A stretch of 34,056 bases of DNA from Prochlorococcus sp. AG-412-I05. Its GTDB lineage: Bacteria; Cyanobacteriota; Cyanobacteriia; PCC-6307; Cyanobiaceae. This document shows positions 7,182 through 17,279 of this stretch, piece by piece. The notes beneath the pieces were generated by a model. It had not been told where the DNA came from and ran no database searches. It worked only from the letters and a program-made list of their open reading frames with translations. Within the stretch, counting starts at the first letter, position 1, and each line of letters starts with the position of its first letter. The stretch lies in assembly GCA_003214855.1 (NCBI GenBank), contig QCLC01000021.1:1-34056 (forward strand). The letters run 5' to 3'. The position numbers and the translations under genes are program-made.

Positions 7182-9158
7182 TCAGGCTCTAAGCCGATCG
7201 AGCACGGAGCGATCTTCCAGGGTGCTGGTATCACCCTTGACCTCCTCTCCAGCGGCCAAAGCCCGCAAGATACGGCGCATAATTTTGCCGCTGCGGGTCT
7301 TGGGTAAGGCATCACTGCAACGGATTTCATCAGGTCGAGCAATGGGGCCGATTTCCTTGCCCACATGAACACGAAGTTCCTGAATCAAAGCATCACTCAC
7401 TTCCCTGCTTGCCTCCAAGGTGACGAAGGCCACGATCGCTTCACCTTTAAGGTCATCAGGTCTTCCAACCACTGCCGCTTCAGAGACTGCCGGGTGACTC
7501 ACCAATGCCGATTCGATTTCCATCGTGCCAAGACGATGGCCTGAAACGTTAATCACATCATCCACCCTGCCCATCACCCAGAAATAACCATCACCATCTC
7601 GACGAGCCCCATCGCCTGCGAAATAGATGAAACTGCCATCCTTAGGGCGTAAGTATTCCCAATAGCTCTCTCTAAAGCGTTGAGGATTTCCGTGCACGGT
7701 GCGCATCATTCCTGGCCAAGGACGTCGCACGACCAGATATCCACCTTCGTCAACGTCTACCGGCTCGCCTTGTGCATCAACTACATCAGCCTCAATGCCT
7801 GGTAGGGGAAGGGTCGCAGATCCTGGTTTTGTTGGCGTCGCACCAGGCAATGGGCTGATCATCACTCCACCTGTCTCCGTTTGCCACCAGGTGTCGACAA
7901 TTGGGCAACGATCACCACCGATCACCTCGCGATACCACATCCAGGCCTCAGGATTGATGGGTTCTCCGACGGTACCTAGCAAGCGCAGACTGCTCATGTC
8001 GTATTGATCGGGTACAGCCCGACCACTTTTCATGAATGCCCGAATTGCCGTAGGTGCGGTGTAAAAAATCGTGATCCCGTGCTTCTGAATTAGCTCCCAA
8101 AAGGCTCCAGGCTTGGATGGGCGTGGTGCCCCCTCATACATCACAGTTGTCGCCCCATTGGAAAGAGGCCCATAAACAATGTAGCTATGGCCTGTGATCC
8201 AGCCCACATCGGCTGTGCACCAGTAGACGTCTTCGTCGCGAATGTCGAAGATCCACTTGAAAGTGAGGTGAGCCCAGAGGTTATAGCCTGCCGTGCTGTG
8301 CACAACGCCCTTTGGCTTTCCAGTGGAGCCAGAGGTGTAGAGCACAAACAGGCGATCTTCACTCGCCATGGGTTCCGCTGCGCACTCTTGAGATTGAGCT
8401 GACACAAGCTCGTGCCACCACTGATCTCGACCAGCTTCCATCACCACGCTTTCTTTCGTGCGTTGCACCACCAGCACTGACGTCACGCTGGGGCAGGCAC
8501 CCTCGGCTAATGCAGCATCCACTGCCGGCTTCAAGGCAACGGCCTTGTCCTTACGAAAACCACCATCAGCAGTGATCACGGCTTTGGCTTCACCATCCAC
8601 CAAACGATCTCTAAGGGCTTCAGCGGAAAAGCCACCAAAGACAACAGAATGTGGGGCTCCGATACGGGCGCAAGCCAACATGGCAATGGCCGCTTCTGGG
8701 ACCATTGGCATATAAAGGGCAACCAGGTCACCTTTGCCAATGCCAAGAGCTTTCAGCGCATTGGCAGCCCTGCACACTTCAGCATGAAGTTCTCGATAGG
8801 TGAAGCGCCGTACATCACCTGGCTCTCCCTCCCAGATCAGGGCTGTTTTGTCTGCCTTCGGGCCATTGAGATGGCGATCAAGACAGTTGAAGGAAAGATT
8901 TGTCGTGCCTCCTTCAAACCAACGCGCAAAGGGAGGATTCGACCAATCGAGAACGCTATTAAAGGGTTCAAACCATTCCAGCTCAGTGCGGGCGGCTTCA
9001 CCCCAGAAACTGTCAGGATCAGTTTTGGCTTGCTTTGCCATCCGACGATAGGCTTCCAGGCTGCCAACCATCGACTGTGAGGCCAGCTCTGCGGAGGGAT
9101 GAAAGACGCGCTGCTCCTGCAGGACTGACTTAATGGTGCCGGATGGATCAGGGGACAT
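7182..9158 (-). CDS. acs: acetyl-CoA synthetase
   Basis: Activates acetate with ATP and CoA through acetyl-AMP, letting the cell salvage acetate. The 658-residue length is standard. The adenylate-forming P-loop [11 protein letters not shown] is near residue 275, [10 protein letters not shown] near 415 is the ATP/AMP-binding motif, [20 protein letters not shown] is the hinge region, and [14 protein letters not shown] near 620-635 carries the catalytic Lys that is acetylated in the regulated enzymes. The start [11 protein letters not shown] at 9158 is plausible. No deacetylase or acetyltransferase gene is adjacent. The gene is convergent with the DUF1350 gene and has a long upstream gap. Confidence 0.97.
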   Translation of the reverse strand: MSPDPSGTIKSVLQEQRVFHPSAELASQSMVGSLEAYRRMAKQAKTDPDSFWGEAARTELEWFEPFNSVLDWSNPPFARWFEGGTTNLSFNCLDRHLNGPKADKTALIWEGEPGDVRRFTYRELHAEVCRAANALKALGIGKGDLVALYMPMVPEAAIAMLACARIGAPHSVVFGGFSAEALRDRLVDGEAKAVITADGGFRKDKAVALKPAVDAALAEGACPSVTSVLVVQRTKESVVMEAGRDQWWHELVSAQSQECAAEPMASEDRLFVLYTSGSTGKPKGVVHSTAGYNLWAHLTFKWIFDIRDEDVYWCTADVGWITGHSYIVYGPLSNGATTVMYEGAPRPSKPGAFWELIQKHGITIFYTAPTAIRAFMKSGRAVPDQYDMSSLRLLGTVGEPINPEAWMWYREVIGGDRCPIVDTWWQTETGGVMISPLPGATPTKPGSATLPLPGIEADVVDAQGEPVDVDEGGYLVVRRPWPGMMRTVHGNPQRFRESYWEYLRPKDGSFIYFAGDGARRDGDGYFWVMGRVDDVINVSGHRLGTMEIESALVSHPAVSEAAVVGRPDDLKGEAIVAFVTLEASREVSDALIQELRVHVGKEIGPIARPDEIRCSDALPKTRSGKIMRRILRALAAGEEVKGDTSTLEDRSVLDRLRA

Positions 9159-10127
9159 AAGGCAATCAATGACCTGTGATTTTCCGCATTCAAGCGATTA
9201 AGAGCAAGGACTTCAGCGCTGTGACACGCTTGTTTAAACGAACCCCATCAGCGACAGTCTCTGAAGGGCCTCTAAATGAGTACAAATTGAAAGGGTAAAA
9301 ATCTGAAAGAAGATAAAAATACGAAGCAAAATGATCTTTTCAAAGTCTTTTCCTATCTGCTTGCAGGCCTTCAAATATAGCCATGAAAAATACATTCCTG
9401 CTAACGGTGAAAAGAATGCTCATGGCAGCACAACGATGGACCAACTCTGTGGGTAATCCATTGGCTCGGAATCACTTCAATATGAAAATTGTGATTAGGT
9501 CGTAAAGTTGATTGTAAAAGCGATGCCGGCTGAGTTGATTCGTGCGCTTGATAAACTTGAAGAATGCATTCATTCTCTGGCCTAGATACTGATGACACAT
9601 ACATTTTTCGACTTTCATCAGGTCGGCTGTCTTGTGCTTACAGAATTTCTTGGAATATCTCAGTAGCATGATTGCTTGGCGGCCATATTCACTACTTCAG
9701 TTGAGTGGAAGTTTAGGGATTTGTTTGATGCCTTGAATGGCAGCTTTCTTTGGCCAAGGGTACTCTCTTGCTTAAGTAATCCCATCATGTCTGGCTTGTC
9801 CGACAAGTGTTTGTTTTTGCTTCATGGCAGATTTGTGCTTGGATTGACGATGAGATCCTCTGATAGTCGAATAAGCCGCAAGTCAATTAGAGCCTACATC
9901 TCAATGCAAAATCGCAGGTTTCAGCTAAAAATTCGATAGCTGCTTCTTTTTGCGAGTGATGAGCAGTCTCTCTCTCGATGTGAGCCACTTTTACAGGAAA
10001 TGTGTTAAAAGTATCAGTTGGGACACACAACCTCCGGTTAAACCATTGAAAACTTGGATCCAATCGAAAATAACTGAGCTGGATATTGAGTTTTAATCAA
10101 GTCAACCGACAGGGTGCGCATTGGTTT
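9159..10127. other. long intergenic stretch, about 970 bases
   Basis: Lies upstream of acs on the minus strand and of the HAD gene on the plus strand, so it must hold two divergent promoters. Several short open frames (for instance 9472-9669 minus, 9676-9939 plus, and 41 codons from an ATG at 9331) show no family resemblance and no good ribosome site. Base composition is lower in GC than the flanking genes. It may be eroded coding sequence; nothing is recognised in it. Confidence 0.5.
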
Positions 10128-10805
10128 ATGTCCTTCCCTGCGGCCTGCTTGTTTGATCTCGATGGAGTGTTGTTGGATACTGAACCTCTACATGCTCAGG
10201 CCTGGTCTCAAACAGCGGCTGTCTTTGCTACCAGTCTTAGTACAAGTCAGTTGTCGATGCTAAAAGGTCGGCGTCGGCTTGATTGTGCTCAGCTGGTCAA
10301 CAACTGGTTGAACACTCCGGTAGGGATCGAAGAGCTCTTAGCCGTGCGCCAGCCGATCGCAAAGCACCTGCTCAGTCAGGCCAAAGCCATGCCTGGAGCA
10401 GAGGAACTGGTTCGCTGGTGCTACGACCACAGGCTGCCAATGGCCATGGCCTCCAGTAGTGCGGCAGATGCCGTGGCTTTTAAAAGTATCCATCACAGCT
10501 GGATTGAACTGATTCAGACTCGGGTTCTTGGCGATGATCTATCTCTTACAGCAGGCAAACCCGCTCCAGATCCTTATCTGCTTGCCGCGCGGCGGCTGGC
10601 GGTCAAGTCGACTGACTGTTGGGCATTGGAAGACTCTCAGGCCGGCACACAGGCTGCCCTAGCCGCAGGGTGTCATGTCTGGGTGCTGAGCGAAAATGAC
10701 GTCCACATCAATTGCGATGGCAAGTTTCAAGATGAGAATCCTCGTCAAATCGCTCAGTTAAAAATTGTTCTTGATCATCTCCAGCAGGCTTGGGATGCAC
10801 TCTGA
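10128..10805 (+). CDS. HAD-superfamily hydrolase, phosphoglycolate phosphatase / beta-phosphoglucomutase type
   Basis: A 225-residue cytosolic phosphatase-like protein of HAD subfamily IA. Motif I is CLFDLDGVLLDTEP with the nucleophile Asp and acid/base Asp. Motif II is ASSSAA, motif III the Lys of AGKPAPDPYLLAA, and motif IV ALEDSQAG with the metal-binding acidic residue. A helical cap sits between motif I and motif II (about residues 20-85). The exact substrate (phosphoglycolate, a hexose phosphate or another) is not determined by these motifs. The ATG at 10128 places motif I at residue 8, as usual; a TTG 42 bases upstream is the alternative. It converges on the prenyl synthase gene with 5 bases between the stops. 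Confidence 0.88.
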   Translation: MSFPAACLFDLDGVLLDTEPLHAQAWSQTAAVFATSLSTSQLSMLKGRRRLDCAQLVNNWLNTPVGIEELLAVRQPIAKHLLSQAKAMPGAEELVRWCYDHRLPMAMASSSAADAVAFKSIHHSWIELIQTRVLGDDLSLTAGKPAPDPYLLAARRLAVKSTDCWALEDSQAGTQAALAAGCHVWVLSENDVHINCDGKFQDENPRQIAQLKIVLDHLQQAWDAL

Positions 10806-10810
10806 AAAGC

Positions 10811-11782
10811 TCAGTAGAGACGGCTTAAAACAAAATCGGGTAGTTCTATTAATGCACGCTGGCAAGGTGAATCTGGTAGCCAAGCGATGGCTTCACGAGA
10901 TTCCCTGGCAAAATCTTCAGCCAATTGACGGCTGCGTGAAATAGCCTGCGAATCATGCACCAGCTCTAGGGCTTGATCAATATCGTTCTCTTCACTGAAC
11001 TCTCGCTCAATCAGACGAGCTAGAGCCAAATGCTCCTCTAGCGCATAGAGAGCCGGTGCCGTTAGATAGCCACTGGCCAAATCACTCGCGGCAGGTTTCC
11101 CTAATTGCTGTTCACTGCCTGTGAAGTCGAGGATGTCATCGACAACCTGAAAGGCGAGTCCAAGCTGGCGACCGAAGTGATGCAGTGATTTCTGATGCTC
11201 AACACTTTCACCACTGAGCACGCCGGCAGCCTGCACACTGTTGGCCATCAGAGAAGCCGTCTTGCAATAGCTCTTCTCCAGATATGTCGCAAATGATTGG
11301 CCGGTGTCATACCGATAGAGGCCCTGCTTAACCTCCCCATCGGCGAGGTCCATGATGACCCGACTGAGAAGCTTTACTACAGCTAAGTTATCCAGATTAG
11401 CCAGATGCCAACTGGCCTGTGCGAATAGAAAATCACCTGCCAAAACCGCAACGCGATGATTGAAACGGCTATGAACAGTGGCCACGCCTCGGCGAGTGGC
11501 TGCCTCATCGACGACGTCGTCGTGAACAAGAGAAGCCGTGTGAATCATCTCGGTAATCTCCGCCAGCCGACGATGACGGGCCGAGAGATCACCATCAGCA
11601 GATAAAGCTCTTGAGATCAACAGCACAATGCCCGGGCGAAGGCGTTTGCCCCCGGCACTGAATAAGTGCTCTGCCGCTGCTTGAAGAATGGGATGACCGG
11701 CACCAATCAAGCTGCGCAGATCAGTGAGCAGGGTCTCAAGATCCAGCTCGACCGGCTGCAGCAGCTCAGTAACGGTGGCCAT
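10811..11782 (-). CDS. sds: long-chain all-trans polyprenyl diphosphate synthase (solanesyl type)
   Basis: Condenses isopentenyl diphosphate units into the long prenyl chain used for plastoquinone. The 323-residue product has GGKRLRPGIVLL (about 44-55), the first Asp-rich motif DDVVD (88-92) followed by EAATRRG, and the second motif DDILD (215-219) after GRQLGLAFQVV. Small residues (Ala83, Ser84) just before DDVVD fit a long-chain product rather than geranylgeranyl diphosphate. The start is the ATG at 11782; an upstream extension to 11887 overlaps murI and is not family-like. It lies 22 bases downstream of murI on the same strand, probably in one transcript. Chain length cannot be fixed from sequence alone. 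Confidence 0.92.
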   Translation of the reverse strand: MATVTELLQPVELDLETLLTDLRSLIGAGHPILQAAAEHLFSAGGKRLRPGIVLLISRALSADGDLSARHRRLAEITEMIHTASLVHDDVVDEAATRRGVATVHSRFNHRVAVLAGDFLFAQASWHLANLDNLAVVKLLSRVIMDLADGEVKQGLYRYDTGQSFATYLEKSYCKTASLMANSVQAAGVLSGESVEHQKSLHHFGRQLGLAFQVVDDILDFTGSEQQLGKPAASDLASGYLTAPALYALEEHLALARLIEREFSEENDIDQALELVHDSQAISRSRQLAEDFARESREAIAWLPDSPCQRALIELPDFVLSRLY

Positions 11783-11804
11783 GGATTCCCTCGGTGGAGT
11801 GATC

Positions 11805-12611
11805 TTACGAGGCGCAGGCAGGACATTGCAGTGAAACCAACTCAACTTGAGGACGCTCGCCCAACCATGGCGTAGCACGTATGGCAAAGCCCTCGGGATT
11901 GGCAGTCACGCAGAACCGTGTAGAGGTCAGCGACAGTGAGGTTCCCAATGGGGTCGTTGGGCTGCCCAACAGAACATCCAGCTCGCGCGCCACACCGATA
12001 GCAGGATCAATTAAGCGCACATTTTGCGGCAAAATCTGACGCAAGATCGGTTCAAGAAGAGGATAGTGAGTACATCCGAGAACCACTGCTTCCACCTGTG
12101 CAGCCAAGAGTGGATTCAGATACTCACGCGCCGCCTGATATAGCTCCTCGCTGCTGAGTTGACCAGTCTCAATCAATGGCACAAAGGCCGGACAACCCTG
12201 CTCAATAACCATCGTGCCTGGTCGAGAGATCTCAATTTGTTTGCCATATGCGCCTGATGCAGCAGCAGCAGGAGTGGCCAGTACTCCCACACGCCCTTCC
12301 GAAAGCATGTTGGCTGCTGCCTCGATCAACCTCACGACAGGGATCCCTCCCGCAACCGCTTCAGCCACATCAGAAGCCAACGCATTCGTGGTGTTGCAAG
12401 CCATCACAACCGCAGTCACTTGCTGGTCTCGTAACCACTGGACAACCTCCTTGGCGATCACTCGGATTTCATGCGGCATGCGGTTTCCGTAAGGGACTCG
12501 GGCGGTATCACCGAGATAGAGACAAGGCACCTTTCCATGGCGCTCAAGCACTCGTCTGAGCACAGTCAGCCCACCCACGCCGCTATCAAATAGTCCCAAG
12601 CGAGGCTTCAA
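11805..12611 (-). CDS. murI: glutamate racemase
   Basis: Makes D-glutamate for peptidoglycan by a two-base mechanism. The 268-residue product begins MKPRLGLFDSGVGGLTVL. Asp9 and Cys72 in VMACNTTNALA, and the second catalytic Cys180 in VLGCTHYPLLEP, are all present. Its ATG overlaps the stop of the upstream amidase gene as ATGA, so two cell-wall genes are translationally coupled; the prenyl synthase follows after 22 bases. Confidence 0.96.
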   Translation of the reverse strand: MKPRLGLFDSGVGGLTVLRRVLERHGKVPCLYLGDTARVPYGNRMPHEIRVIAKEVVQWLRDQQVTAVVMACNTTNALASDVAEAVAGGIPVVRLIEAAANMLSEGRVGVLATPAAAASGAYGKQIEISRPGTMVIEQGCPAFVPLIETGQLSSEELYQAAREYLNPLLAAQVEAVVLGCTHYPLLEPILRQILPQNVRLIDPAIGVARELDVLLGSPTTPLGTSLSLTSTRFCVTANPEGFAIRATPWLGERPQVELVSLQCPACAS

Positions 12612-13702
12612 CGGACTCCCTGCAAATAGTTGAGGATGCCAGTAGCTATAGCCAGAGCCAACTTGCGGCGATGGGCTGCTGAAGCCAGCCGAGGAGCATC
12701 TAGCCGTCCTGTTAAAAAACCTGTCTCGACAAGGGCGGAGGGCATTGTGGTTCGCCGGATGACAAAGAAACGGCCCCGTCTGACCCCTCTGTTGGGGCTC
12801 CCAGGGGAGACGTTCAGCACCTGTTGCTGGATATGAGACGCCAACCTGGCTGAACGGGAATCAGAGAAATAGAAGGTTTCGATTCCATTGACCTGTGGTC
12901 TGGACATGCTGATGGCATTGGCATGAATGCTTACAAATGCTGTAGCACCTACTCGATTGGCGATCGCCACTCTTGGCGGTAGATCCACATCCACATCAGC
13001 CGTGCGGGTCATGATGACCTGCACCCCTCGAGCTTCTAATAGCTGGGCTACCTGAAGGGAAACATCGAGAACAACATCCGTCTCACGAAGACCTCGAATC
13101 CCTATGGCACCAGGGTCTGGACCACCATGACCAGGGTCAATGACAACTCTAAAGCGCCCGCGTGGGACATTCGGCAAACCAGAGGCATTGATAGGCGTCC
13201 GTGTGGGGGTAATCCGGATTCCAGGAGCCCATCGGCTCAAAGTTGATGCTGTCAGGTCTCCTTCACCGATACGGCGAAGCCCACGGGTCGGTAAGCCTTC
13301 GAAGTTGAGCTTCCAGCGGTCCGGAGAGGTTCCTACCAGTTTGAGCTGATTTGGATTCAGAGAGATTGATGGTTTGAACTCAATCACCAGTCGAGTTGAG
13401 CCAGGCGTTGGTTTCCCTAAACGAATCGCACGCACCGGCCCGCTACCCCGCAGGCTGCGGGAGCGGCTCAATTCGCCAGGAAAATCAATCCAGACCTTTG
13501 CTCCTTGGGCACCATCCGCTGGTTGAAAGAACGCTTCTAGACGAGCCCCTCTTGATGTACGCAACTGCAACACCCCGTCGCTTCCAAGTGCCCATGCCGC
13601 TAAAGCGCTTGCCGCTCTGGTCGGCAACGCTGCCAAAAGCAAAGGGATCTGCAAGGCACCAACCACCAGCAGGATGAGAGGGCGGGACGGAGCCGAGGCC
13701 AT
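12608..13702 (-). CDS. N-acetylmuramoyl-L-alanine amidase with AMIN domain
   Basis: Cleaves the amide bond between MurNAc and the stem peptide, acting in the periplasm at division and in wall turnover. With the ATG at 13702 the protein has 364 residues. A hydrophobic signal segment (LILLVVGALQIPLLLAALP, about 9-27) ends near PTRAASA. An AMIN domain spans about 40-135 (WALGSDGVLQLRTSRG) and an Amidase_3 catalytic domain about 185-360. Zinc ligands are visible as His192 in VIDPGHGGPDPGA, Glu207 in LRETDVVLDV and His260 in SIHANAI, and the catalytic Glu is in VETGFLTG. The upstream extension to 13816 overlaps the nitrilase gene and lacks features. The gap to the nitrilase gene is four bases. Confidence 0.95.
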   Translation of the reverse strand: MASAPSRPLILLVVGALQIPLLLAALPTRAASALAAWALGSDGVLQLRTSRGARLEAFFQPADGAQGAKVWIDFPGELSRSRSLRGSGPVRAIRLGKPTPGSTRLVIEFKPSISLNPNQLKLVGTSPDRWKLNFEGLPTRGLRRIGEGDLTASTLSRWAPGIRITPTRTPINASGLPNVPRGRFRVVIDPGHGGPDPGAIGIRGLRETDVVLDVSLQVAQLLEARGVQVIMTRTADVDVDLPPRVAIANRVGATAFVSIHANAISMSRPQVNGIETFYFSDSRSARLASHIQQQVLNVSPGSPNRGVRRGRFFVIRRTTMPSALVETGFLTGRLDAPRLASAAHRRKLALAIATGILNYLQGVR

Positions 13703-13706
13703 TGGC

Positions 13707-14528
13707 TCAGAACAGTGCTGCCTGCCGGTGTTGGAGGCTTGGCATTTGCGCGCGAATGCGACCAATGTGCGAGTTATCCACAGGAGCAATGGCTGCACCC
13801 TGACCCACCCCTGCATCAGCTAAGACGGTTCCCCAGGGATCAATCACCATGGCATGTCCATGGCTTTGCCTACGGCTGTAATGACGACCTGTCTGGGCAG
13901 GTGCAAGTACGTAGGAGGTGTTCTCGATGGCCCTGGCCTGAAGTAAGACCTGCCAGTGATCTTTTCCGGTGAAAGCCGTGAAGGCTGCTGGAATCATCAA
14001 TAACTCGGCGCCAGCACCGACGAGATGGCGATAGAGCTCAGGGAAGCGCACGTCGTAGCAGATGGATAGTCCCACTCGACATAGTCCTGGCACATCCACG
14101 ACCGGTGGTAGTTCACGACCAGACCTAGTCGTGGCCGACTCCTGATAGGTGTTGCCTTCAGGAAGATCCACATCGAAGAGATGAATCTTGTCGTATCTCG
14201 CTAGCAGCTGACCATCACGACCGACCAATTCAGCTCTGTTGACAGTGTGATTGCTATCTCCTGCAGGTACAGGGAAGCCCCCGCCCAGGAGCACCACCTG
14301 GTAGCGCCTTGCCATGGTGACCAGAAAGCGGCTGCATTGTTGAGCTAAGTCTTGTGCCAGCTCCAGCCGTCGCTCGTCATCACCCATAAAGGCAAAATTT
14401 TCAGGTAATCCCACCAATTCCGCACCACGGCGGGCAGCCAGTTCGATCTGCTCCTCGGCAGCAGCAAAATTGAGCTCTGGCTCCGAGGTGCTCGTCAGCT
14501 GCAAAGCGGCTGCCAGAAAGTCGGTCAC
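13707..14528 (-). CDS. nitrilase-superfamily amidase, deaminated-glutathione-amidase-like
   Basis: Carbon-nitrogen hydrolase with the Glu-Lys-Cys triad: Glu43 in GLPENFAFMG, Lys114 in RYDKIHLFDVDLP and Cys157 in GLSICYDVRFPELYR. The 273-residue length and the KIHLFDVDLP and SATTRSG-type region resemble the Nit1/NitA group that removes the amide from deaminated glutathione, a metabolite-repair role. Other omega-amidases share most of these features, so the substrate is inferred only. The start codon is GTG at 14528. It precedes the amidase gene by four bases in a minus-strand cluster running from comB to the prenyl synthase. Confidence 0.88.
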   Translation of the reverse strand: MTDFLAAALQLTSTSEPELNFAAAEEQIELAARRGAELVGLPENFAFMGDDERRLELAQDLAQQCSRFLVTMARRYQVVLLGGGFPVPAGDSNHTVNRAELVGRDGQLLARYDKIHLFDVDLPEGNTYQESATTRSGRELPPVVDVPGLCRVGLSICYDVRFPELYRHLVGAGAELLMIPAAFTAFTGKDHWQVLLQARAIENTSYVLAPAQTGRHYSRRQSHGHAMVIDPWGTVLADAGVGQGAAIAPVDNSHIGRIRAQMPSLQHRQAALF

Positions 14529-14570
14529 AGGGTTGAAACAGAGAGCGAGACTTTAGATCGCAGTGTGGTT

Positions 14571-15302
14571 TCAGGAGGCACAAAGGACTCCGGGTTTGAC
14601 CTGAACAGGAACCACAGAAAGCCGATCCAATTCAGCACAACATCTGAAATCTGCATCGTGATCGCCAAGCCCAATTAAGCGTTGCCCATGGCTGGCTTGA
14701 CGAAGACAGGCTTCTGGATCGTGCTTCCACTGCTGCCAAAGGGCTAGTGCAGCAGTGAGTTCGTCGTTCACGACAGAAGCCTCATTAGCGGCAGCATCCA
14801 AGAGCAAATCGGCCAATGCTCCGGCCGCCAAAGAATCCTCCAGGGAGTAGGCCCCTTCCCAGCCACTACCAACAATCCAAAGTTGCTCAGGTGGATCCAT
14901 TAATAAGTGGTCTGCAACAGCTCTGCGGTTTGGTAGTGCCAAAGTGAATAAACGCTGAACCCCACGCACTCGCTGCAAAGAGCGCGTGCCGTTAGTCGTG
15001 CTCATAAATAGTCTTTTGCCAGCCACTTGCTCGGGCACCACAGCGACGGGGGAATTCCCCAGATCAAATCCCTCAATGCGCTGTCCGCCTCGCTCACCAA
15101 GCATCAAACGGGAAGACTCCGGCCATTGAGCTGCGCTATGCCTCAGTTGGTCCAAATCAGCAAAGGTTTCAACAGCTTCGGCACCGTTGTTTAAAGCCCA
15201 GGCGATGGTGGTGGTGGCTCTGAGAATGTCAATGACGACAGCAGCATCAGGCTCAGCCCCCTGAGGCACATCCGCGGCCACATGGAAATAAGCGAGCTGC
15301 AT
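14571..15302 (-). CDS. comB: ComB-family 2-phosphosulfolactate phosphatase-like protein
   Basis: The 243-residue protein matches the ComB family. Its N-terminal [40 protein letters not shown] and [12 protein letters not shown] are hallmark stretches carrying the acidic and Arg residues used for Mg2+ and phosphate binding. In methanogens ComB acts in coenzyme M synthesis. Cyanobacteria lack that pathway, so the true substrate here is unknown; sulfolactate or another phosphoester is possible. No comA homologue is adjacent. The gene is divergent from ubiD (64 bases between start codons) and 42 bases upstream of the nitrilase gene on the same strand. Confidence 0.87.
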   Translation of the reverse strand: MQLAYFHVAADVPQGAEPDAAVVIDILRATTTIAWALNNGAEAVETFADLDQLRHSAAQWPESSRLMLGERGGQRIEGFDLGNSPVAVVPEQVAGKRLFMSTTNGTRSLQRVRGVQRLFTLALPNRRAVADHLLMDPPEQLWIVGSGWEGAYSLEDSLAAGALADLLLDAAANEASVVNDELTAALALWQQWKHDPEACLRQASHGQRLIGLGDHDADFRCCAELDRLSVVPVQVKPGVLCAS

Positions 15303-15366
15303 GGCCTCGAGAGGGAACGACGTGCGCCACAGTAACTAGATCATCTTGCTGGCTGTCTTACCAACC

Positions 15367-16929
15367 ATGCCCCTGCTTCGTCCCGGACCTGCGTCCCAAG
15401 ACATGCGGGACTTCCTAGCCCTACTTGAGCAACGTGGCCAACTAAGGCGGATCAGTGCCCCCGTAGATCCTGATTTAGAACTCGCCGCTATTACTGATCG
15501 GGTATTGGGCTTGGGTGGGCCGGCCCTGTTGTTCGAAAACGTGATTGGTTCATCGATGCCAGTGGCAGTGAATCTGATGGGAACCTTGGAGCGAGTGGTG
15601 TGGAGCATGGGTCTGGATAACGCTCAGCAACTTGAGGATCTGGGAACTCGTTTGGCTTTGCTGCAGCAACCAAGGCCGCCAAAGGGGCTGCAAGAAACCA
15701 GACAGTTTGCAAGTGTGTTTTGGGATCTGATCAAAGCGCGACCAGACCTGGATCTCACACCTCCCTGCCATCAGCAGGTGCTGCGTGGAGATGCGTTGAA
15801 TCTCGACAATCTGCCTTTGATCCGCCCTTGGCCAGGAGATGCCAGTGGTGTGATCACCCTGGGCCTTGTGATTACCAAAGATCCGGAAACGGGAGTGCCG
15901 AATGTGGGGGTCTATCGCCTACAACGGCAATCGCCAAAGACCATGACGGTGCATTGGCTGAGCGTTCGCGGCGGAGCCAGGCACTTACGCAAAGCTGCTG
16001 CCATGGGCCAGAAGCTTGAGGTAGCCATTGCTATTGGTGTACACCCTCTGTTGATCATGGCCGCAGCAACTCCGATTCCTGTGCAACTCAGTGAATGGCT
16101 TTTTGCTGGTCTTTATGCAGGAGAGGGTGTACGTCTCACTGGCTGCAAAACACTGGATCTGAAAGTCCCTAGCCACAGCGAAGTGGTGTTGGAAGGAACC
16201 ATTACACCAGGTGAGGAATTAGAGGATGGTCCATTTGGTGACCATATGGGCTTCTATGGAGGAGTGGAGTCCTCACCATTGGTGCGCTTCCACTGCGTGA
16301 CTCAACGCCGCGATCCGATTTTTCTCACCACGTTTAGCGGCCGCCCCCCCAAAGAAGAAGCGATGCTCGCCATCGCCTTGAACCGCATCTACACGCCCAT
16401 CTTGCGTCAACAGGTGTCGGAGATTGTTGACTTCTTTCTACCGATGGAGGCCCTCAGTTACAAGCTGGCGGTGATTGCAATCGATAAGTCTTATCCAGGA
16501 CAAGCCAAGCGTGCCGCGATGGCTTTCTGGAGCGCATTGCCTCAATTCACCTATACAAAATTCGTTGTCGTGGTAGATGCAAACATCAATGTGAGAGATC
16601 CACGCCAAGTGGTATGGGCTATTGCTGCACAGGTCGATCCGCAAAGGGATCTCTTTGTACTTGAGAACACCCCCTTCGACAGCCTTGATTTCGCTAGCGA
16701 ACAGCTAGGGCTTGGAGGCAGGATGGCCATCGACGCCACCACTAAGATTGGCCCTGAGAAGCGCCATGAATGGGGCGAGCCACTCAGCCGGGATGCAGAT
16801 CTAGAAAGCAGGGTGGATGCTCGATGGCAGGAGTTGGGGCTGGAGGATCTGGGCAGTGAAGAACCTGACCCAAGTCTGTTCGGCTACATTTTGGATGAAC
16901 TCGTGAGAGCTAGACGCGTTATTAGATGA
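15367..16929 (+). CDS. ubiD: UbiD-family decarboxylase
   Basis: A prenylated-FMN-dependent decarboxylase. In cyanobacteria this family is proposed to act on a 4-hydroxy-3-polyprenylbenzoate-like step of plastoquinone synthesis. The product has about 520 residues from the ATG at 15367 (508 if the ATG at 15403, MRDFLALLEQRGQLRR, is used, which is the usual family start). The region GEELEDGPFGDHMGFYGG contains the Glu/Asp cluster at the cofactor site. ITLGLVITKDPETGVPNVGVYR is the conserved Mn/prFMN-binding stretch, followed by TMTVHW. The frame begins at a non-ATG codon upstream (15346), which is less likely. A polyprenyl synthase lies 3.6 kb away, giving a loose link to quinone synthesis. Confidence 0.93.
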   Translation: MPLLRPGPASQDMRDFLALLEQRGQLRRISAPVDPDLELAAITDRVLGLGGPALLFENVIGSSMPVAVNLMGTLERVVWSMGLDNAQQLEDLGTRLALLQQPRPPKGLQETRQFASVFWDLIKARPDLDLTPPCHQQVLRGDALNLDNLPLIRPWPGDASGVITLGLVITKDPETGVPNVGVYRLQRQSPKTMTVHWLSVRGGARHLRKAAAMGQKLEVAIAIGVHPLLIMAAATPIPVQLSEWLFAGLYAGEGVRLTGCKTLDLKVPSHSEVVLEGTITPGEELEDGPFGDHMGFYGGVESSPLVRFHCVTQRRDPIFLTTFSGRPPKEEAMLAIALNRIYTPILRQQVSEIVDFFLPMEALSYKLAVIAIDKSYPGQAKRAAMAFWSALPQFTYTKFVVVVDANINVRDPRQVVWAIAAQVDPQRDLFVLENTPFDSLDFASEQLGLGGRMAIDATTKIGPEKRHEWGEPLSRDADLESRVDARWQELGLEDLGSEEPDPSLFGYILDELVRARRVIR

Positions 16930-17279
16930 TTAGACTTCATTTTTTAACTGATCTAAGAAAAGGATGGTCAACCCAAAACACGAAGTAAAGTTGTAATGAT
17001 TAGTTTTCATTCAAGGCACGAGAACTTTTTTACGCATGACTATTCCACAAAACTGTAATGTAAGATCTTAGGCTAAGTCCAATTGATTATCGATGCAATA
17101 AAGTTGTCTTAGATGGGATCATGATGACAAGTTACTTGTAGCTTTGGGATATCTATATAAATTCATAATCCGTGGGACGCGAAAATGGCACTGCATTGCC
17201 AAACAAACTTATTAACCAAATCCGTAATCTTAATGAGCTGTCCTGACATGCATTACAATTGAGTCGAGCCGAGAAGTTT
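16930..17279. other. intergenic stretch before the export locus
   Basis: About 350 AT-rich bases between the ubiD stop and the first gene of the export operon. It must contain that operon's promoter. A candidate is listed separately; no hairpin terminator with a T-run was seen after ubiD, and no small ORF with a ribosome site. Confidence 0.4.
17132..17159 (+). promoter_or_regulatory. candidate promoter of the export operon
   Basis: TTACTT at 17132-17137 and TATATA at 17154-17159 are separated by 16 bases, a workable sigma70-like spacing, about 120 bases before the ATG of the cyclic-nucleotide-binding gene. The match is by eye in an AT-rich stretch where chance matches are common. Confidence 0.25.

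Noticed and set aside
9472-9939. Small ORFs in the acs-HAD gap
   Set aside because: No family resemblance, no ribosome site, and overlapping frames on both strands.
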